DNA of 64,000 nt from Ruminiclostridium papyrosolvens C7 (GTDB taxonomy: Bacteria > Bacillota > Clostridia > Acetivibrionales > DSM-1351): assembly GCF_000421965.1 (NCBI RefSeq), contig NZ_ATAY01000098.1, forward strand, positions 1-64,000, in the 5' to 3' direction. A program made the translations under genes and the position numbers. Shown in pieces: positions 8,303-17,892 of the stretch. Below the pieces are notes generated by a model, which was not told where the DNA came from, did no database searches, and was given only the letters and a program-made list of their open reading frames with translations. The first letter of the stretch is position 1, and the number at the start of each line of letters is the position of its first letter.

Positions 8303-8423
8303 ACAGCATTGCCTCCAATTCTAAGAAGAAAATATATTAAAAGAGAATTATTTCAAACTTATACACATTAAACTATATATTTGTTTTTTCAATTTGTCAA
8401 TATTGCTGCCTTTTTGAATCGGG

Positions 8424-9113
8424 CTATCTGGCAGGTAAAAACCGTTCTACGTAAAGCGTATCATCCTTTATATATGCCAGTTCAGGTATAGGATTCCCAA
8501 CTCCTCCTTTTTCATCAGGAGAACGTGTTATAATGTCTGCTATTCTCAACTGTGTGGGATTCAAACCCAAAGCTGCTACTATTGCTTCCTTGTTTCCGTC
8601 GCGGCCTGCATGAACAACTCCCCTGAGCAAGCCCATTACAACTATATTTCCTGTAGCCTCAATTACTGCACCGGGATTAACATCTCCAAGTATTACCAGA
8701 TTGCCGTCAAAGTTTACCAGCTGCCCTGAACGGACAGTTCCTCTGTAAAACTTTGTCTGTCCTTCTTCTATTCCTTTAAAGAACATATACTTTTTTATCT
8801 GATTCTTTCTTTCAACAGGCTTGTCCGTTGATACATTATTAACTGCAGCCTGAACCTGCTCCTTATCCTCTTCAAATGATTCTATCCTGGCTCCGCTTTC
8901 CCTGACAAGTATCTCCAACAGTTGGGACTTTTCTTCTTGATTGAGGATTCTGCCTTTATACTTTACTGCAAGCTTCGCACCTCTGAAGAATTTACCTGCG
9001 GAATTTACTTTGTCCCTCATGCATTTTACAACTTCACCAAATTCCGTCTCGTTCTTTAAAATAATTGTCAATCCGTTTACAGTCCCTTTAAAAGTTACTG
9101 AACTTTCATCCAT
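8424..9113 (-). CDS. minC: Septum formation inhibitor MinC
   Basis: 229 aa FtsZ polymerisation antagonist. The N-terminal domain (about 1-100) is variable. The C-terminal beta-helix (about 125-225) shows the MinC pattern GTVRSGQLVNFDGNLVILG, GAVIEATGNIVVMG and LRGVVHAGRDGN, which mediates dimerisation and MinD binding. A GTG at 9128 is possible, but ATG 9113 has GGAGG 8 nt upstream and is preferred. The gap to the PBP2 stop is about 40 bp; the gap to minD is 121 bp. Confidence 0.93.
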   Translation of the reverse strand: MDESSVTFKGTVNGLTIILKNETEFGEVVKCMRDKVNSAGKFFRGAKLAVKYKGRILNQEEKSQLLEILVRESGARIESFEEDKEQVQAAVNNVSTDKPVERKNQIKKYMFFKGIEEGQTKFYRGTVRSGQLVNFDGNLVILGDVNPGAVIEATGNIVVMGLLRGVVHAGRDGNKEAIVAALGLNPTQLRIADIITRSPDEKGGVGNPIPELAYIKDDTLYVERFLPAR

Positions 9114-9154
9114 ACTTTTAACCTCCACCTGCCTTACCCTGCGGCATAAATACT

Positions 9155-11257
9155 TTACTTGGTCAATTGGACTATATCTGCCTTAACAGTATAATCCTTA
9201 TTGCCTGTTCCGTTTGAATCAAAGTAATATTTAAGTATATCCTTTGCAATGGGTGCTGTATAAGCACCAAATACACCTCTTTCAACTACTACGGCTACTG
9301 CTATCTGTGGCTTATCGGCCGGTGCGTAGCAAATAAATAATGCATTTGAGGACTGAGTTGCTTCCCTTCCTGTTTCGGCAGTACCTGTTTTTCCTGCAAC
9401 CGTTATTGGCTTTAAGTCAATGAAAGTATTTGCAGCCGTACCATCTGTGGCATTGGCAACCGCTATCATACCCTGCTGAATTGCTTTCATATTTTCCTTC
9501 TTAACAGGAATTATTTCATATTCCGGCTTTGTTTCAGTTACGATAGAACCATCATACTTTACAACCCTCTTTATAATGTGAGGTTTTAAATGCTTGCCTC
9601 CATTTGCAATGGTAGCAGCATAGTTTGCAAGCTGTATAGGTGTAAAGCTGTTATACATCTGCCCTATTGATGTCTGTGCTGTATCAGCGGCAGTCCAGGG
9701 ATATGGTTCTACTGTTTTCTTGTACTCCCTAGAGGAAATAATACCCTTACTTTCACCCAGAAGGTCAATTCCTGTCTTTTGGCCCAACCCGAATTTTTTT
9801 GCCCATTTTACTATATTATCAATCCCAACTCTATTACCACGATTGTAAAAATAGGGATTGGACGATTTTTGTATTGCAGTTATAAGGTTAACTGTTCCAA
9901 GACCTGCACGGTATTGGTTGTACTCAATGGACTTTAGCATTAAACCGTCATATGTTTCGTAACCTTTGTCAAAATACGTTTCATATGGGGTTGTCTTTCC
10001 TTCTTCTAATGCGGCAATTCCTACCAAGGGTTTAAAGGTTGAACCCGGTGTATATATTCCGGCAATTGCCCTGTTATACTCAGACGTAGTTGTATTTTTA
10101 GGATCTCCCAAGGCTGCTTTTGCTTTATTTGCCGCCTCATCGTCAGGGTCTGCAATGAAAATGGACGGGTCGTAGCTTGGATAATTTGCAAGTGCAAGTA
10201 CTTCGCCGGTATTGACATCTATTGCAACTGCTGCCCCCGCAAATGCATCATGACGATTTTTTTTGTTGTTGTTGGACTCTCGTATAAGCTTTATATTTTT
10301 TGCAAGGGAATCCATTGCTACCTTCTGAAGTCCCATGTCAACAGTCAACACAACGTCACTACCTGGCTTTACTGATTCTTCACTGACTGTTCTTGGCTTT
10401 CCGTTATCGTCAACTTCAACACGCCTGTAACCGTTAGTACCTCTCAGATACCCTTCGGTAGTCAGTTCTACTCCTGATTTACCTATAGTATCCGTCATTT
10501 TATAGCCTGCATCACTGTTCTTAGCCAGTTCTTCAGCATCTATAGGACCTACGTGACCAATTAATTGTCCTGCATACTTCGCATCAACATATTTCCTGCT
10601 GGGAACACTTTCTATAATTATTCCCGGAAATTCGTCGCTCCGTTCTTCCAACTCTGCAATTGTTTTGGTACTGATTGATTCTGCAAGAACAGGATCCATT
10701 GAAATTCCTTGAAACCTAAGTGTCATAATATCATAAGCATCCTTTTCGGAGTACTTGTCATCAACCTTGAACACCATGTCCTTGACATATTCATATATTT
10801 CTTCAGGTGTAGAATCCTGATCAAAGTCCTTGAATTCATATCCTGTCATAATTTTGAGGGTTTTTCTTCTATTTTCATTATTTTTCAGCATAGACCCAAA
10901 GCCCAAAGGGTAGGTCAGATACTTTGAGAAAGTTTTGTTGTGTGTGTCTCCGTTCTTTTCAAGAACCTTAAGAATCTTATACATCATTTCATTGAGCTTT
11001 TTAGACCCAAGCCCGGTATCCATTAATATAACGGAATAACTGGTGGAATTAACAGCTACAGGAACACCATACCTGTCAAGTATATTCCCACGTTCAGCCA
11101 GAATGGTTGTTGATCTCATTATTTTACTTTGGGACTGGGTATAGTAGTTTTCACCCTGAACCAACTGCATGTTTGCCAACTGGTAAACAATTACAGAGAA
11201 CATCAGAACTATAACTATTCCCACAATGGTATATCTGTCTTTAAAAAACTGTTTCAT
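9155..11257 (-). CDS. mrdA: Penicillin-binding protein 2 (transpeptidase, elongation type)
   Basis: 700 aa class B PBP. One N-terminal TM segment (about 12-30) is followed by a dimerisation/pedestal domain with RGNILDRYGVPVA (about 55-67). The transpeptidase domain has the three active-site motifs: STFK with the acylated Ser406 and Lys409, SSN (465-467) and KTG (623-625). It makes peptide crosslinks during side-wall growth. Its place directly after mreD assigns it to the elongasome (PBP2/MrdA), not to sporulation SpoVD, which lies in the dcw cluster. It begins 18 bp after the mreD stop, so it is probably co-transcribed. Confidence 0.92.
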   Translation of the reverse strand: MKQFFKDRYTIVGIVIVLMFSVIVYQLANMQLVQGENYYTQSQSKIMRSTTILAERGNILDRYGVPVAVNSTSYSVILMDTGLGSKKLNEMMYKILKVLEKNGDTHNKTFSKYLTYPLGFGSMLKNNENRRKTLKIMTGYEFKDFDQDSTPEEIYEYVKDMVFKVDDKYSEKDAYDIMTLRFQGISMDPVLAESISTKTIAELEERSDEFPGIIIESVPSRKYVDAKYAGQLIGHVGPIDAEELAKNSDAGYKMTDTIGKSGVELTTEGYLRGTNGYRRVEVDDNGKPRTVSEESVKPGSDVVLTVDMGLQKVAMDSLAKNIKLIRESNNNKKNRHDAFAGAAVAIDVNTGEVLALANYPSYDPSIFIADPDDEAANKAKAALGDPKNTTTSEYNRAIAGIYTPGSTFKPLVGIAALEEGKTTPYETYFDKGYETYDGLMLKSIEYNQYRAGLGTVNLITAIQKSSNPYFYNRGNRVGIDNIVKWAKKFGLGQKTGIDLLGESKGIISSREYKKTVEPYPWTAADTAQTSIGQMYNSFTPIQLANYAATIANGGKHLKPHIIKRVVKYDGSIVTETKPEYEIIPVKKENMKAIQQGMIAVANATDGTAANTFIDLKPITVAGKTGTAETGREATQSSNALFICYAPADKPQIAVAVVVERGVFGAYTAPIAKDILKYYFDSNGTGNKDYTVKADIVQLTK

Positions 11258-11275
11258 TTAACCTCTAAACCTCAT

Positions 11276-11788
11276 TTAATACCTGTTTTTTTCTTCAACC
11301 TCTAAAAACTTCCTGTCCAGCAATATAATAATTACAAATATAACGATACCCAAAACGCAGTTTACCAGTGATTCAGGTAAAATCACAGTTTTGAGGGTTG
11401 CAACAAACTCAATTTTCAGGCCCAGCAGATAGGATGCAAATATAATCGCAGACTCGAAAATATATGTAGATAAAAAAGTACAAAAAGCCATTACAAGTAT
11501 ATTTTCCTTGAAAAGCCTTTTGTTTATATTACCTAATGCAAGTCCGAGGAGCATTCCTACTAGTGCATGGTACCCCAAAGCAACACCTATTACGGCATCC
11601 ATGCACAATCCGGCAGAAAAGCCGACAACCGCACCGTCTGTCTTGCCTTTCAGCAGTGAAATGCTAACTATTAAAATAATCACAAGATTCGGAGATACTC
11701 CGAAAATTGTAAAGTTATTCAATAATGTAACTTGTGCAGTTACAAATATGAATATAAGTATAGCATATAAAATTACTTTATTTCTCAT
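11276..11788 (-). CDS. mreD: Rod shape-determining membrane protein MreD
   Basis: 170 aa, about five TM segments, the normal MreD size. Small integral membrane partner of MreC and PBP2 in the elongasome. Characteristic parts are the first TM with TLLNNFTIFGVSPNLVII and the KGKTDGAVVGFSAGL loop. The start overlaps the mreC stop by 4 bp (ATGA type), so translation is coupled. Confidence 0.9.
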   Translation of the reverse strand: MRNKVILYAILIFIFVTAQVTLLNNFTIFGVSPNLVIILIVSISLLKGKTDGAVVGFSAGLCMDAVIGVALGYHALVGMLLGLALGNINKRLFKENILVMAFCTFLSTYIFESAIIFASYLLGLKIEFVATLKTVILPESLVNCVLGIVIFVIIILLDRKFLEVEEKNRY

Positions 11789-12645
11789 TTGTCTGCATTT
11801 TCCATTTCTGACTTTGATTGTGCTTCTTTGTTTCTGAGTATTACCACCTGATTCAGTCTTTTTAAATCAGCTGCCGGCTGAATAATTGCATACCTGTCAA
11901 GATCGCTTTCTCCTGATCTTATTTCCTTGACTGTTCCTATGGTAATACCCTTTGGATAAATACCTCCGATTCCGGATGTTTCAATTACATCTCCCTGAAT
12001 CAGGTCAAGCTCTGCAGGAATATATTCCAGTTTGCACAAACCTTCCTTTTCCAGCTTAATGTCTCCCTTTACAACAACATAGTCGCCACTTTTTGCAACA
12101 ATGGCACTTACAGAGCTGCCGTCTTCAATGATGCTAATTATTTTGGAAGATAAAGGCTGTGCAGACACAACTTTTCCCACAAGGCCTTTGCTGGTAATAA
12201 CCGGCATATTGTAATCAATCCCGTTAGCAGAACCTTTGTCCGTTAGAAAAATATTAAAGAGATTTCCGCCATCTCTAGCTATTATATTGGCACCAACAAA
12301 ATCAGAGTCTGCCAGCTGATCTTTCAAATCAAAAACTTTTCGCAAGTCTTCATTTTCCCTTTTCAGCCTTAAATACTCGGTTCTTTCATTATTTAACTTA
12401 TCAATTTTTTCTTTTAACTCCTTGTTTTCAGCTTGAAGCTTTTGAACATTGTCAAAAAGATTTATTCCATCCTCAACCTTCTGTCCTGTGTATGAAAATG
12501 CCTTTTCAACAGATGTAAAAGGTACTGAAATCAAGTTCCCTATCCAGTTTATATTACTTGCCGGATTTACGGTCAAGCCTATACACACAATTATAATTAA
12601 AATTATTATTGTAACTACCAACGCCCTACTTTTAAAATACTTCAA
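11785..12645 (-). CDS. mreC: Rod shape-determining protein MreC
   Basis: 286 aa. A short cytosolic N terminus and one TM (about 8-28) are followed by a coiled coil (about 62-102, QKLQAENKELKEKIDKLNNE) and two beta-barrel domains (about 120-275), with ARDGGNLFNIFLTDKGSANG and VSAQPLSSKIISIIEDGSSV typical of MreC. It bridges MreB filaments and PBP2 outside the membrane. Confidence 0.92.
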   Translation of the reverse strand: MKYFKSRALVVTIIILIIIVCIGLTVNPASNINWIGNLISVPFTSVEKAFSYTGQKVEDGINLFDNVQKLQAENKELKEKIDKLNNERTEYLRLKRENEDLRKVFDLKDQLADSDFVGANIIARDGGNLFNIFLTDKGSANGIDYNMPVITSKGLVGKVVSAQPLSSKIISIIEDGSSVSAIVAKSGDYVVVKGDIKLEKEGLCKLEYIPAELDLIQGDVIETSGIGGIYPKGITIGTVKEIRSGESDLDRYAIIQPAADLKRLNQVVILRNKEAQSKSEMENADK

Positions 12646-12688
12646 GGAATACTTCTCCTCTCTTAACCCACCTACTTAAAGCTTTTAG

Positions 12689-13711
12689 TTATTTTAACCT
12701 CTGTGGTGATAAAAGAACCTTTTTCAATGTTTCTATTTCCTCCAGAACTTTACCTGTTCCCAAAGCAACGCAATCAAGAGGATTTTCAGCAATTGATACA
12801 GGCATACCTGTCTCCTGCTTTATTAGCTTATCCAAACCGTCAAGAAGTGCCCCTCCTCCTGTGAGCATTATTCCCCTGTCCATAATATCGGAAGCCAACT
12901 CAGGCGGAGTTTTCTCAAGGGTATATTTAATGGAATCTATTATGGCATTGACAGGCTCTTTCAATGCTTCATTTATTTCTGAGGAAGTTATTTCAATGTT
13001 TTTTGGCAAGCCTGTAATCAGGTCTCTTCCCCTTATCATCATTTTTTCTTCTTTTGCCTTCGGAAAAGCGCTTCCTATTGTAACCTTGATTTGCTCTGCT
13101 GAACGCTCACCTATCATAAGGCTGTATTCTTTTTTAATATAATGTGCGATTGATTCGTCCAATTCATCTCCTGCAATTCTCAGTGATTTGCTTGTAACTA
13201 TTCCTCCGAGAGATATTACCGCAACTTCCGAAGTACCTCCACCTATATCAACAACCATGCTTCCGGAAGGTTCTTCTACAGGTAACTCCGCACCAATCGC
13301 AGCAGCCATGGGCTCCTCAATAAGGTAAGCCTCTTTTGCTCCTGCCTGTAGAGTCGCATCTTCAACGGCTCTCTTTTCAACCTCTGTAACACCTGATGGA
13401 ACACATATTACAACTCTTGGTTTACTGAACCTACCTTGAGACATAGCCTTTTTTATGAAATACTTTATCATATTTTGGGTTATGTCAAAATCAGCTATAA
13501 CACCATCTTTCATAGGTCTGATTGCTACAATATTGCCTGGCGTACGTCCAATCATTTCCTTTGCGGCTTCTCCAACCGCCAATACTTCGTTATTTTTAAT
13601 GTTAACTGCTACAACGGACGGCTCTCTAACAACAATTCCCTTTCCTTTAACATGTACCAATGTATTCGCAGTTCCCAAATCTATACCAATATCTCTTGCA
13701 AAAAAACTCAT
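12689..13711 (-). CDS. mreB: Rod shape-determining actin homologue MreB
   Basis: 340 aa bacterial actin that orients side-wall synthesis. The N terminus [19 protein letters not shown] contains phosphate loop 1. [19 protein letters not shown] is phosphate loop 2 and [16 protein letters not shown] the adenosine motif. Length is normal. It is the first gene of mreBCD-mrdA-min. It begins 27 bp after the radC stop with an AGGAGG site in the gap. Confidence 0.96.
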   Translation of the reverse strand: MSFFARDIGIDLGTANTLVHVKGKGIVVREPSVVAVNIKNNEVLAVGEAAKEMIGRTPGNIVAIRPMKDGVIADFDITQNMIKYFIKKAMSQGRFSKPRVVICVPSGVTEVEKRAVEDATLQAGAKEAYLIEEPMAAAIGAELPVEEPSGSMVVDIGGGTSEVAVISLGGIVTSKSLRIAGDELDESIAHYIKKEYSLMIGERSAEQIKVTIGSAFPKAKEEKMMIRGRDLITGLPKNIEITSSEINEALKEPVNAIIDSIKYTLEKTPPELASDIMDRGIMLTGGGALLDGLDKLIKQETGMPVSIAENPLDCVALGTGKVLEEIETLKKVLLSPQRLK

Positions 13712-13738
13712 TTAAAAAGTACCTCCTGTGTATTTTGG

Positions 13739-14428
13739 CTAAATAAAGCCTTGTTCTTTTAAACTCACATATCTTCCATCACCCAGTACAATATGGTCCA
13801 ATACCTTTATCCCCAATATGTCTCCCGCATTTACAAGTCTGTCAGTAGTACGTATATCTTCGTTACTGGGTGTAGGATCCCCACTTGGATGATTATGTAC
13901 AAATATAATACTGTTGCAGCCGCATTTCACAGCTTCGCTGAAAACCTCTCTTGGATGAACAATGGAAGCATTCAAACTGCCTGTTGAAATACTAACTATT
14001 TTTAACACTTTATTTTTTGTATCCAGTAGAATAGCTTTGAACATTTCCTTCTTAAGGTATCGCATTTCTTCCATCATCAGATTACTTACATCATCGGCAC
14101 TTTTGACAAAATGGCGTACAACTCCGTTACTCGTTGCTATTCTTTTTGAAAACTCAAGCACAGCTTTTATCTGAATTGCCTTTACACGGCCAATTCCCCT
14201 TACTTTCATAAGCTGTTCAATAGAGAGGTTGTTAAGGGAGGAAAGTCTTCCGTCCTGAGAAAGCTTTAAAACCATCTGTGCAAGCTCTACAGCTGTGTAA
14301 GATCTGGTTCCTGTCTTAATTACTATAGCAAGCAATTCGGCGTTTGACAGGCACTCTGCCCCCACTTCCGACATTTTTTCATAGGGCCTCTCGCATATGG
14401 GAAGCTCTTTTATCTTTAACCTATCCAT
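13739..14428 (-). CDS. radC: RadC family JAB/MPN-domain protein
   Basis: 229 aa. The N-terminal helix-hairpin-helix region has MKVRGIGRVKAIQI (about 68-81). The C-terminal JAB metalloprotease fold has the zinc motif VHNHPSGDPTPSNED (about 175-189). Despite its name the family's DNA-repair role is unproven. Position between maf and mreB is the classic conserved order. An extended -10 promoter lies 50 bp upstream. Confidence 0.92.
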   Translation of the reverse strand: MDRLKIKELPICERPYEKMSEVGAECLSNAELLAIVIKTGTRSYTAVELAQMVLKLSQDGRLSSLNNLSIEQLMKVRGIGRVKAIQIKAVLEFSKRIATSNGVVRHFVKSADDVSNLMMEEMRYLKKEMFKAILLDTKNKVLKIVSISTGSLNASIVHPREVFSEAVKCGCNSIIFVHNHPSGDPTPSNEDIRTTDRLVNAGDILGIKVLDHIVLGDGRYVSLKEQGFI

Positions 14429-14477
14429 TGTTACCCTCGTTAATTTTCCAGCGTTCTAACTAACTCACATATCTTTT

Positions 14478-14486
14478 ATTATACCA
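14478..14486 (-). promoter_or_regulatory. Extended -10 promoter ahead of radC-mreBCD
   Basis: TGGTATAAT is present on the minus strand, a TGnTATAAT extended -10. The -35 region 17 bp upstream is poor (ATGTAA). It lies in the 130-bp maf-radC gap, so shape genes may be expressed independently of maf. Confidence 0.5.
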
Positions 14487-14558
14487 TGTTTTTGTTCCAA
14501 TTACATCGTCATTATGTGTTTTAGAGTTGTAAATTTAAGAACCCGGTATTATAGCATT

Positions 14559-15140
14559 TTATTTAATGACGCTTTCCTGAAGCTTTTCCAACATTTCACT
14601 TAGTCTGGTTAACGGAAGTCCTACAACATTTGAATAACATCCTTTTATTCCCTTTACAAATATTGCCCCTACACCCTGAGCTGCATAAGAACCTGCCTTA
14701 TCAAATGCCTCACCGCTTTTAATGTACGCTTTTATTTTTTCGTCATCCAGCTCTATAAATTGTACAATTGTTGTTTCATGTTGTATAAGCTCTATCTTGT
14801 TATCTAAGTCTATCAGACATACTCCGGTGATTACCTCATGTTCCCTTCCACTAAGCTTTTTAAGCATATCATAAGCGTCTTCGGGGCCTTTAGGCTTGCC
14901 TAAAATCTCATCGTCAATTACTACAATTGTATCTGCTCCTAAAACCAAACCTTTTTTAACTCTGTTGGAAACATCTCTTGCTTTTTGGTATGCCAGTTGT
15001 TCTGCCTTTTGGGCGGGAGTACCGGTCAACTCACTTATATTTTCATCAATTTCGCTTGGAATAATTTCAAATGGTAATTTTATTTGTCTCAGTAAATCTT
15101 TTCTTCTCGGCGACAATGATGCCAAAACTATATTTCTCAT
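14559..15140 (-). CDS. maf: Maf-like nucleoside triphosphate pyrophosphatase
   Basis: 193 aa house-cleaning pyrophosphatase of the Maf/Ham1 superfamily, acting on dTTP/UTP or modified nucleotides. Visible motifs are the N-terminal SLSPRRKDLL (8-17), EIDEN, QLAYQKA, LGADTIV (about 67-73) and GKPKGPEDA. The C terminus has GSYAAQGVGAIFVKGIKGCYSNVVGLPL. Length is normal. It heads the maf-radC-mre gene order. Confidence 0.93.
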   Translation of the reverse strand: MRNIVLASLSPRRKDLLRQIKLPFEIIPSEIDENISELTGTPAQKAEQLAYQKARDVSNRVKKGLVLGADTIVVIDDEILGKPKGPEDAYDMLKKLSGREHEVITGVCLIDLDNKIELIQHETTIVQFIELDDEKIKAYIKSGEAFDKAGSYAAQGVGAIFVKGIKGCYSNVVGLPLTRLSEMLEKLQESVIK

Positions 15141-15435
15141 TTTTATTCCTCTTATGATTGCATATATTTTTAAATATTATATATTTTTATAGGTATTATT
15201 TCAAATGTATTGTAGCTTTGTAATGAACCTTTAATGTATTATTTACATTGCAGTATAATAATAGTAATTGTATTATATGGTTGTATTTATAGATATTACA
15301 TGTCTTTGCAAAGTATATTATTGATAAATATTACTTCTCAACTATTTATTTTCGAAGTATAATAGAGTAAACTATTAAAAATTAATGTTCAGCAGGTTTT
15401 CCAGATTAAATTAATTAAAGTAAGTTGGTGATTGA
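15141..15435. other. AT-rich divergent intergenic region, maf / mecA
   Basis: 295 bp with no plausible gene. It must hold promoters for maf (minus) and mecA (plus). The best mecA candidate is TATAAT at 15358-15363 with TTCTCA 17 bp upstream. A second TATAAT at about 15261 has no good -35. No hairpin followed by a T run was found. Confidence 0.5.
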
Positions 15436-16050
15436 ATGAGAATAGAAAAAGTTAATGAAAATGTACTGAGGGTCACAATCACATTAAATGACCTGGAAGA
15501 AAGAAATATTGATATTTCTTCTCTGAATTATAATTCACCTGCCGCCCAGGAATTATTCTGGGATATGATGGAACGTGCCGAAGAAGAGTACGGTTTCGCA
15601 TCAGGGGATTCTCAGCTGGTATTTGAAGCCTCACCGGAAAACGAGGACGGATTTGTCGTAACTATTACAAAGATTGATTCAGACGGCGAATTTGAATCCA
15701 TTCAGAAATATATCAAAAGCAAATATAAGAATTCCGATTTGAGGCAGAAAAAGAAAAAAAGCAAGGTTTGCTCCACTTTGAACATATACTGTTTTGATTC
15801 AATTGAAGACTTATGCCAATTAGCAAAAAGGATTTATCCTTTGTACAACGGCGAAAGTTCTGTTTATAGGTTTAAAAGCAGCTATTACCTTCTACTTGCC
15901 GGGTCTTCATCCTCTCCTCAACTGGAGATAATCATGGATGAGTATTCTGCTCATGTGGGAAATGCCAACTTTTTTGAAGGCTATCTGAATGAATACGGAG
16001 AAAGAATTATCCATGAAAACGCTTTAGAAACTTTAAACGTTTACTTTTAA
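15436..16050 (+). CDS. mecA: MecA-family ClpC adaptor
   Basis: 204 aa adaptor that delivers substrates to the ClpCP protease (ComK degradation and ClpC activation in Bacillus). The N-terminal domain MRIEKVNENVLRVTIT, followed by acidic DLEERNIDISSL and FWDMMERAEEEYGF, matches MecA/YpbH. A charged linker (about 90-112) leads into the C-terminal ClpC-binding domain (IYCFDSIEDLCQLAKRI to the end), near the usual length. No com genes are nearby, so the substrate is unknown. Monocistronic, with a terminator 10 bp downstream. Confidence 0.9.
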   Translation: MRIEKVNENVLRVTITLNDLEERNIDISSLNYNSPAAQELFWDMMERAEEEYGFASGDSQLVFEASPENEDGFVVTITKIDSDGEFESIQKYIKSKYKNSDLRQKKKKSKVCSTLNIYCFDSIEDLCQLAKRIYPLYNGESSVYRFKSSYYLLLAGSSSSPQLEIIMDEYSAHVGNANFFEGYLNEYGERIIHENALETLNVYF

Positions 16051-16059
16051 TAAAACCAT

Positions 16060-16095
16060 TAAAACCGGTTGCAGCTTCCGCTACAGCCGGTTTTA
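16060..16095. terminator. Bidirectional terminator between mecA and PRC-barrel gene
   Basis: AAAACCGGTTG pairs with CAGCCGGTTTT (one G-U) around a 12-nt loop, with a U run on each strand. It lies in the 48-bp gap between convergent stop codons. Confidence 0.75.
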
Positions 16096-16098
16096 TAT

Positions 16099-16866
16099 TT
16101 ATTTGTTATTCATTACCAAATCAATTACCTTGTCATATGCTTTTGCCAGATCGAATACATCCTCGTCAATGAGAGTGTCCTCTTCTATCAATACTTTTCC
16201 CTCATTATCATATATGGTTTTTGATACTCTTTTGCCATTGAGAAAATCACGGTGTTTATTTTCCATAAGCTCACTCATTGAACCTGATTCAATATTTTCG
16301 TCAATAATTGTATTGTTTATTTGGATTGTATCTGAACCTTCGTTTTCTATCCCTGATTCTAACTTTGAAATATCATCAGTAAGTGCGGATTCAACATTTT
16401 CCTGTACAACTATTAGGTTTTTACCAAAGGTTATAACACTTTCTCTTGGAATTAGTCTTATATTTTTTTGGTCTTTAATTGAAATGAACTCCAGAGCAAA
16501 TATTGAACAACTGTTATCTTCATCTACATAGATATCCCCTATTTCACCTATTAAGCTTCCCTTTTTTGTCATAACTCTTGTGCCCTTAACGGGTATATTT
16601 TTTTGGAGATGGTCTATGGCAGCAGGTATTTTGCTAATATCATTTATCACAGCTTCATTTTCTATGGTCAGTGCATATTCACCGATTCCTATTACATCCT
16701 TTGCAGAAATTACTTTTGCATTTAGAATCTGTATTCCGTTTTCTACTACCACATAGTCAACCGCACCTTTTGCAGCATTAACTATAACTCCCTTTACCTT
16801 ACCAACTTCCTCACCATCACAAATGCTAATTATAGGTAAACCTATTACCTCTTCAGTTTTTTTCAT
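16099..16866 (-). CDS. PRC-barrel domain protein (two barrels)
   Basis: 255 aa. Two PRC-barrel domains: residues about 5-75 (IGLPIISICDGEEVGKVKGV) and about 92-165 (GTRVMTKKGSLIGEIGDIYV). A Ser/Glu/Asn-rich tail ends in a third degenerate stretch (RDFLNGKRVSKTIYDNEGKV, about 210-230). PRC barrels occur in RimM and in photosynthetic H subunits, and as stand-alone proteins of unknown role in Firmicutes. GGAGGT lies 8 nt before the ATG. It starts 40 bp after the membrane/TPR gene and is probably co-transcribed with it. Confidence 0.8.
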   Translation of the reverse strand: MKKTEEVIGLPIISICDGEEVGKVKGVIVNAAKGAVDYVVVENGIQILNAKVISAKDVIGIGEYALTIENEAVINDISKIPAAIDHLQKNIPVKGTRVMTKKGSLIGEIGDIYVDEDNSCSIFALEFISIKDQKNIRLIPRESVITFGKNLIVVQENVESALTDDISKLESGIENEGSDTIQINNTIIDENIESGSMSELMENKHRDFLNGKRVSKTIYDNEGKVLIEEDTLIDEDVFDLAKAYDKVIDLVMNNK

Positions 16867-16905
16867 TAAAGCTGACCTCCTTGAAAAATGTAAAACAATC
16901 TTCCT

Positions 16906-17712
16906 TTATTTTAGATTTTTGATAATTTCCGCTCTGATTTCAGGTTTTAATTCATTACCGTACCTTTTTGCAACACTGTTCAAGATACTGCAGGCCAATT
17001 CATTAAGTCCCAGTTCCTTATACAGGGCACAAATGTCCAATACTACCCAAAAAACCATATCATTGCTAAGGTTGCCATAGTCTAAAGCCTTTGTATAATA
17101 CTGGACAGCCTGCTCTTTTTGGCCTTTGACTTTACAATCAAAAGCTTTTAACACCAGAATTTCTGATTCATTAACAGGTTCATGCTTGTCTTCGGAAACC
17201 TCTTCTTTGAGAGTATCTTCCAAAACATCTTCACAAGCAACAGTTTCTTCGATAGCTGATATTAATTCACACTCTTCCTCAACTGACAAATCTTCACGGC
17301 TTTCATCGTTTTCGGAAACTTCAGGTGTCTTATTTTCCGATATCTCAGGTTTAAAATGACTTTTTGTCCTTCCAAAAAATCGTTCAATCACCAGGCTGCA
17401 ATTTATGGAACTTAGCCTGTCAGGTAGAAAAACTGAAACTAATATACTTATGGTAAATACCAGAATTAAAAAGAATAAAGAAGCTATGACTAAAAAAAAT
17501 AAAAATTCAACATCCCGATTTATGTTATTGAATCTTTCCATATAGCCAAATACAGTATTATAAGCGGGATTAAAAGTGATACCAAGAATAACTGCACCTA
17601 TTGAAACAGACGTTAAAGTACCTAAATCAAGCTCTCTTGATTTATATAGATAGTAAAAAGCCAGCAAAGCTGTAATTAATATAGTTGCAGCAGCCATTAT
17701 ACTATTTGTCAT
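16906..17712 (-). CDS. Membrane protein with acidic linker and TPR-like C terminus
   Basis: 268 aa, family not recognised. Three hydrophobic segments occupy about 5-20, 32-48 and 68-95. A very acidic Glu/Ser linker (about 125-185) follows, then a TPR-like helical region (about 185-265: ILVLKAFDCKVKGQKEQAVQYYTKALDYG is one TPR, NELACSILNSVAKRYG a second). The topology suggests a cytosolic scaffold tethered to the membrane. GGAGG lies 5 nt before the ATG. It is the first gene of a two-gene unit with the PRC-barrel gene, so the two may act together; function unknown. Confidence 0.7.
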   Translation of the reverse strand: MTNSIMAAATILITALLAFYYLYKSRELDLGTLTSVSIGAVILGITFNPAYNTVFGYMERFNNINRDVEFLFFLVIASLFFLILVFTISILVSVFLPDRLSSINCSLVIERFFGRTKSHFKPEISENKTPEVSENDESREDLSVEEECELISAIEETVACEDVLEDTLKEEVSEDKHEPVNESEILVLKAFDCKVKGQKEQAVQYYTKALDYGNLSNDMVFWVVLDICALYKELGLNELACSILNSVAKRYGNELKPEIRAEIIKNLK

Positions 17713-17825
17713 AGGGTCCTCCGGATATAACTCTCTAATTATTTATTTGTAAACATAATTATCCCAAAATATTATATTCGCCATAAATTTATAAAAATCC
17801 TTCTTATTTTAAATTTTTTTTAAAG

Positions 17826-17862
17826 AAAAACAGCTATTTTGGAATATCATCCAATATAGCCA
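17826..17862 (-). terminator. Terminator after the tartrate/D-malate dehydrogenase-like gene
   Basis: On the minus strand GGCTATATTGGA pairs with TCCAAAATAGCT (one internal mismatch), followed by GTTTTTCTTT. It lies about 30 bp past the stop at 17893. Confidence 0.7.
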
Positions 17863-17892
17863 CTTTAAATTTACCACATTATTTTTTAATCT

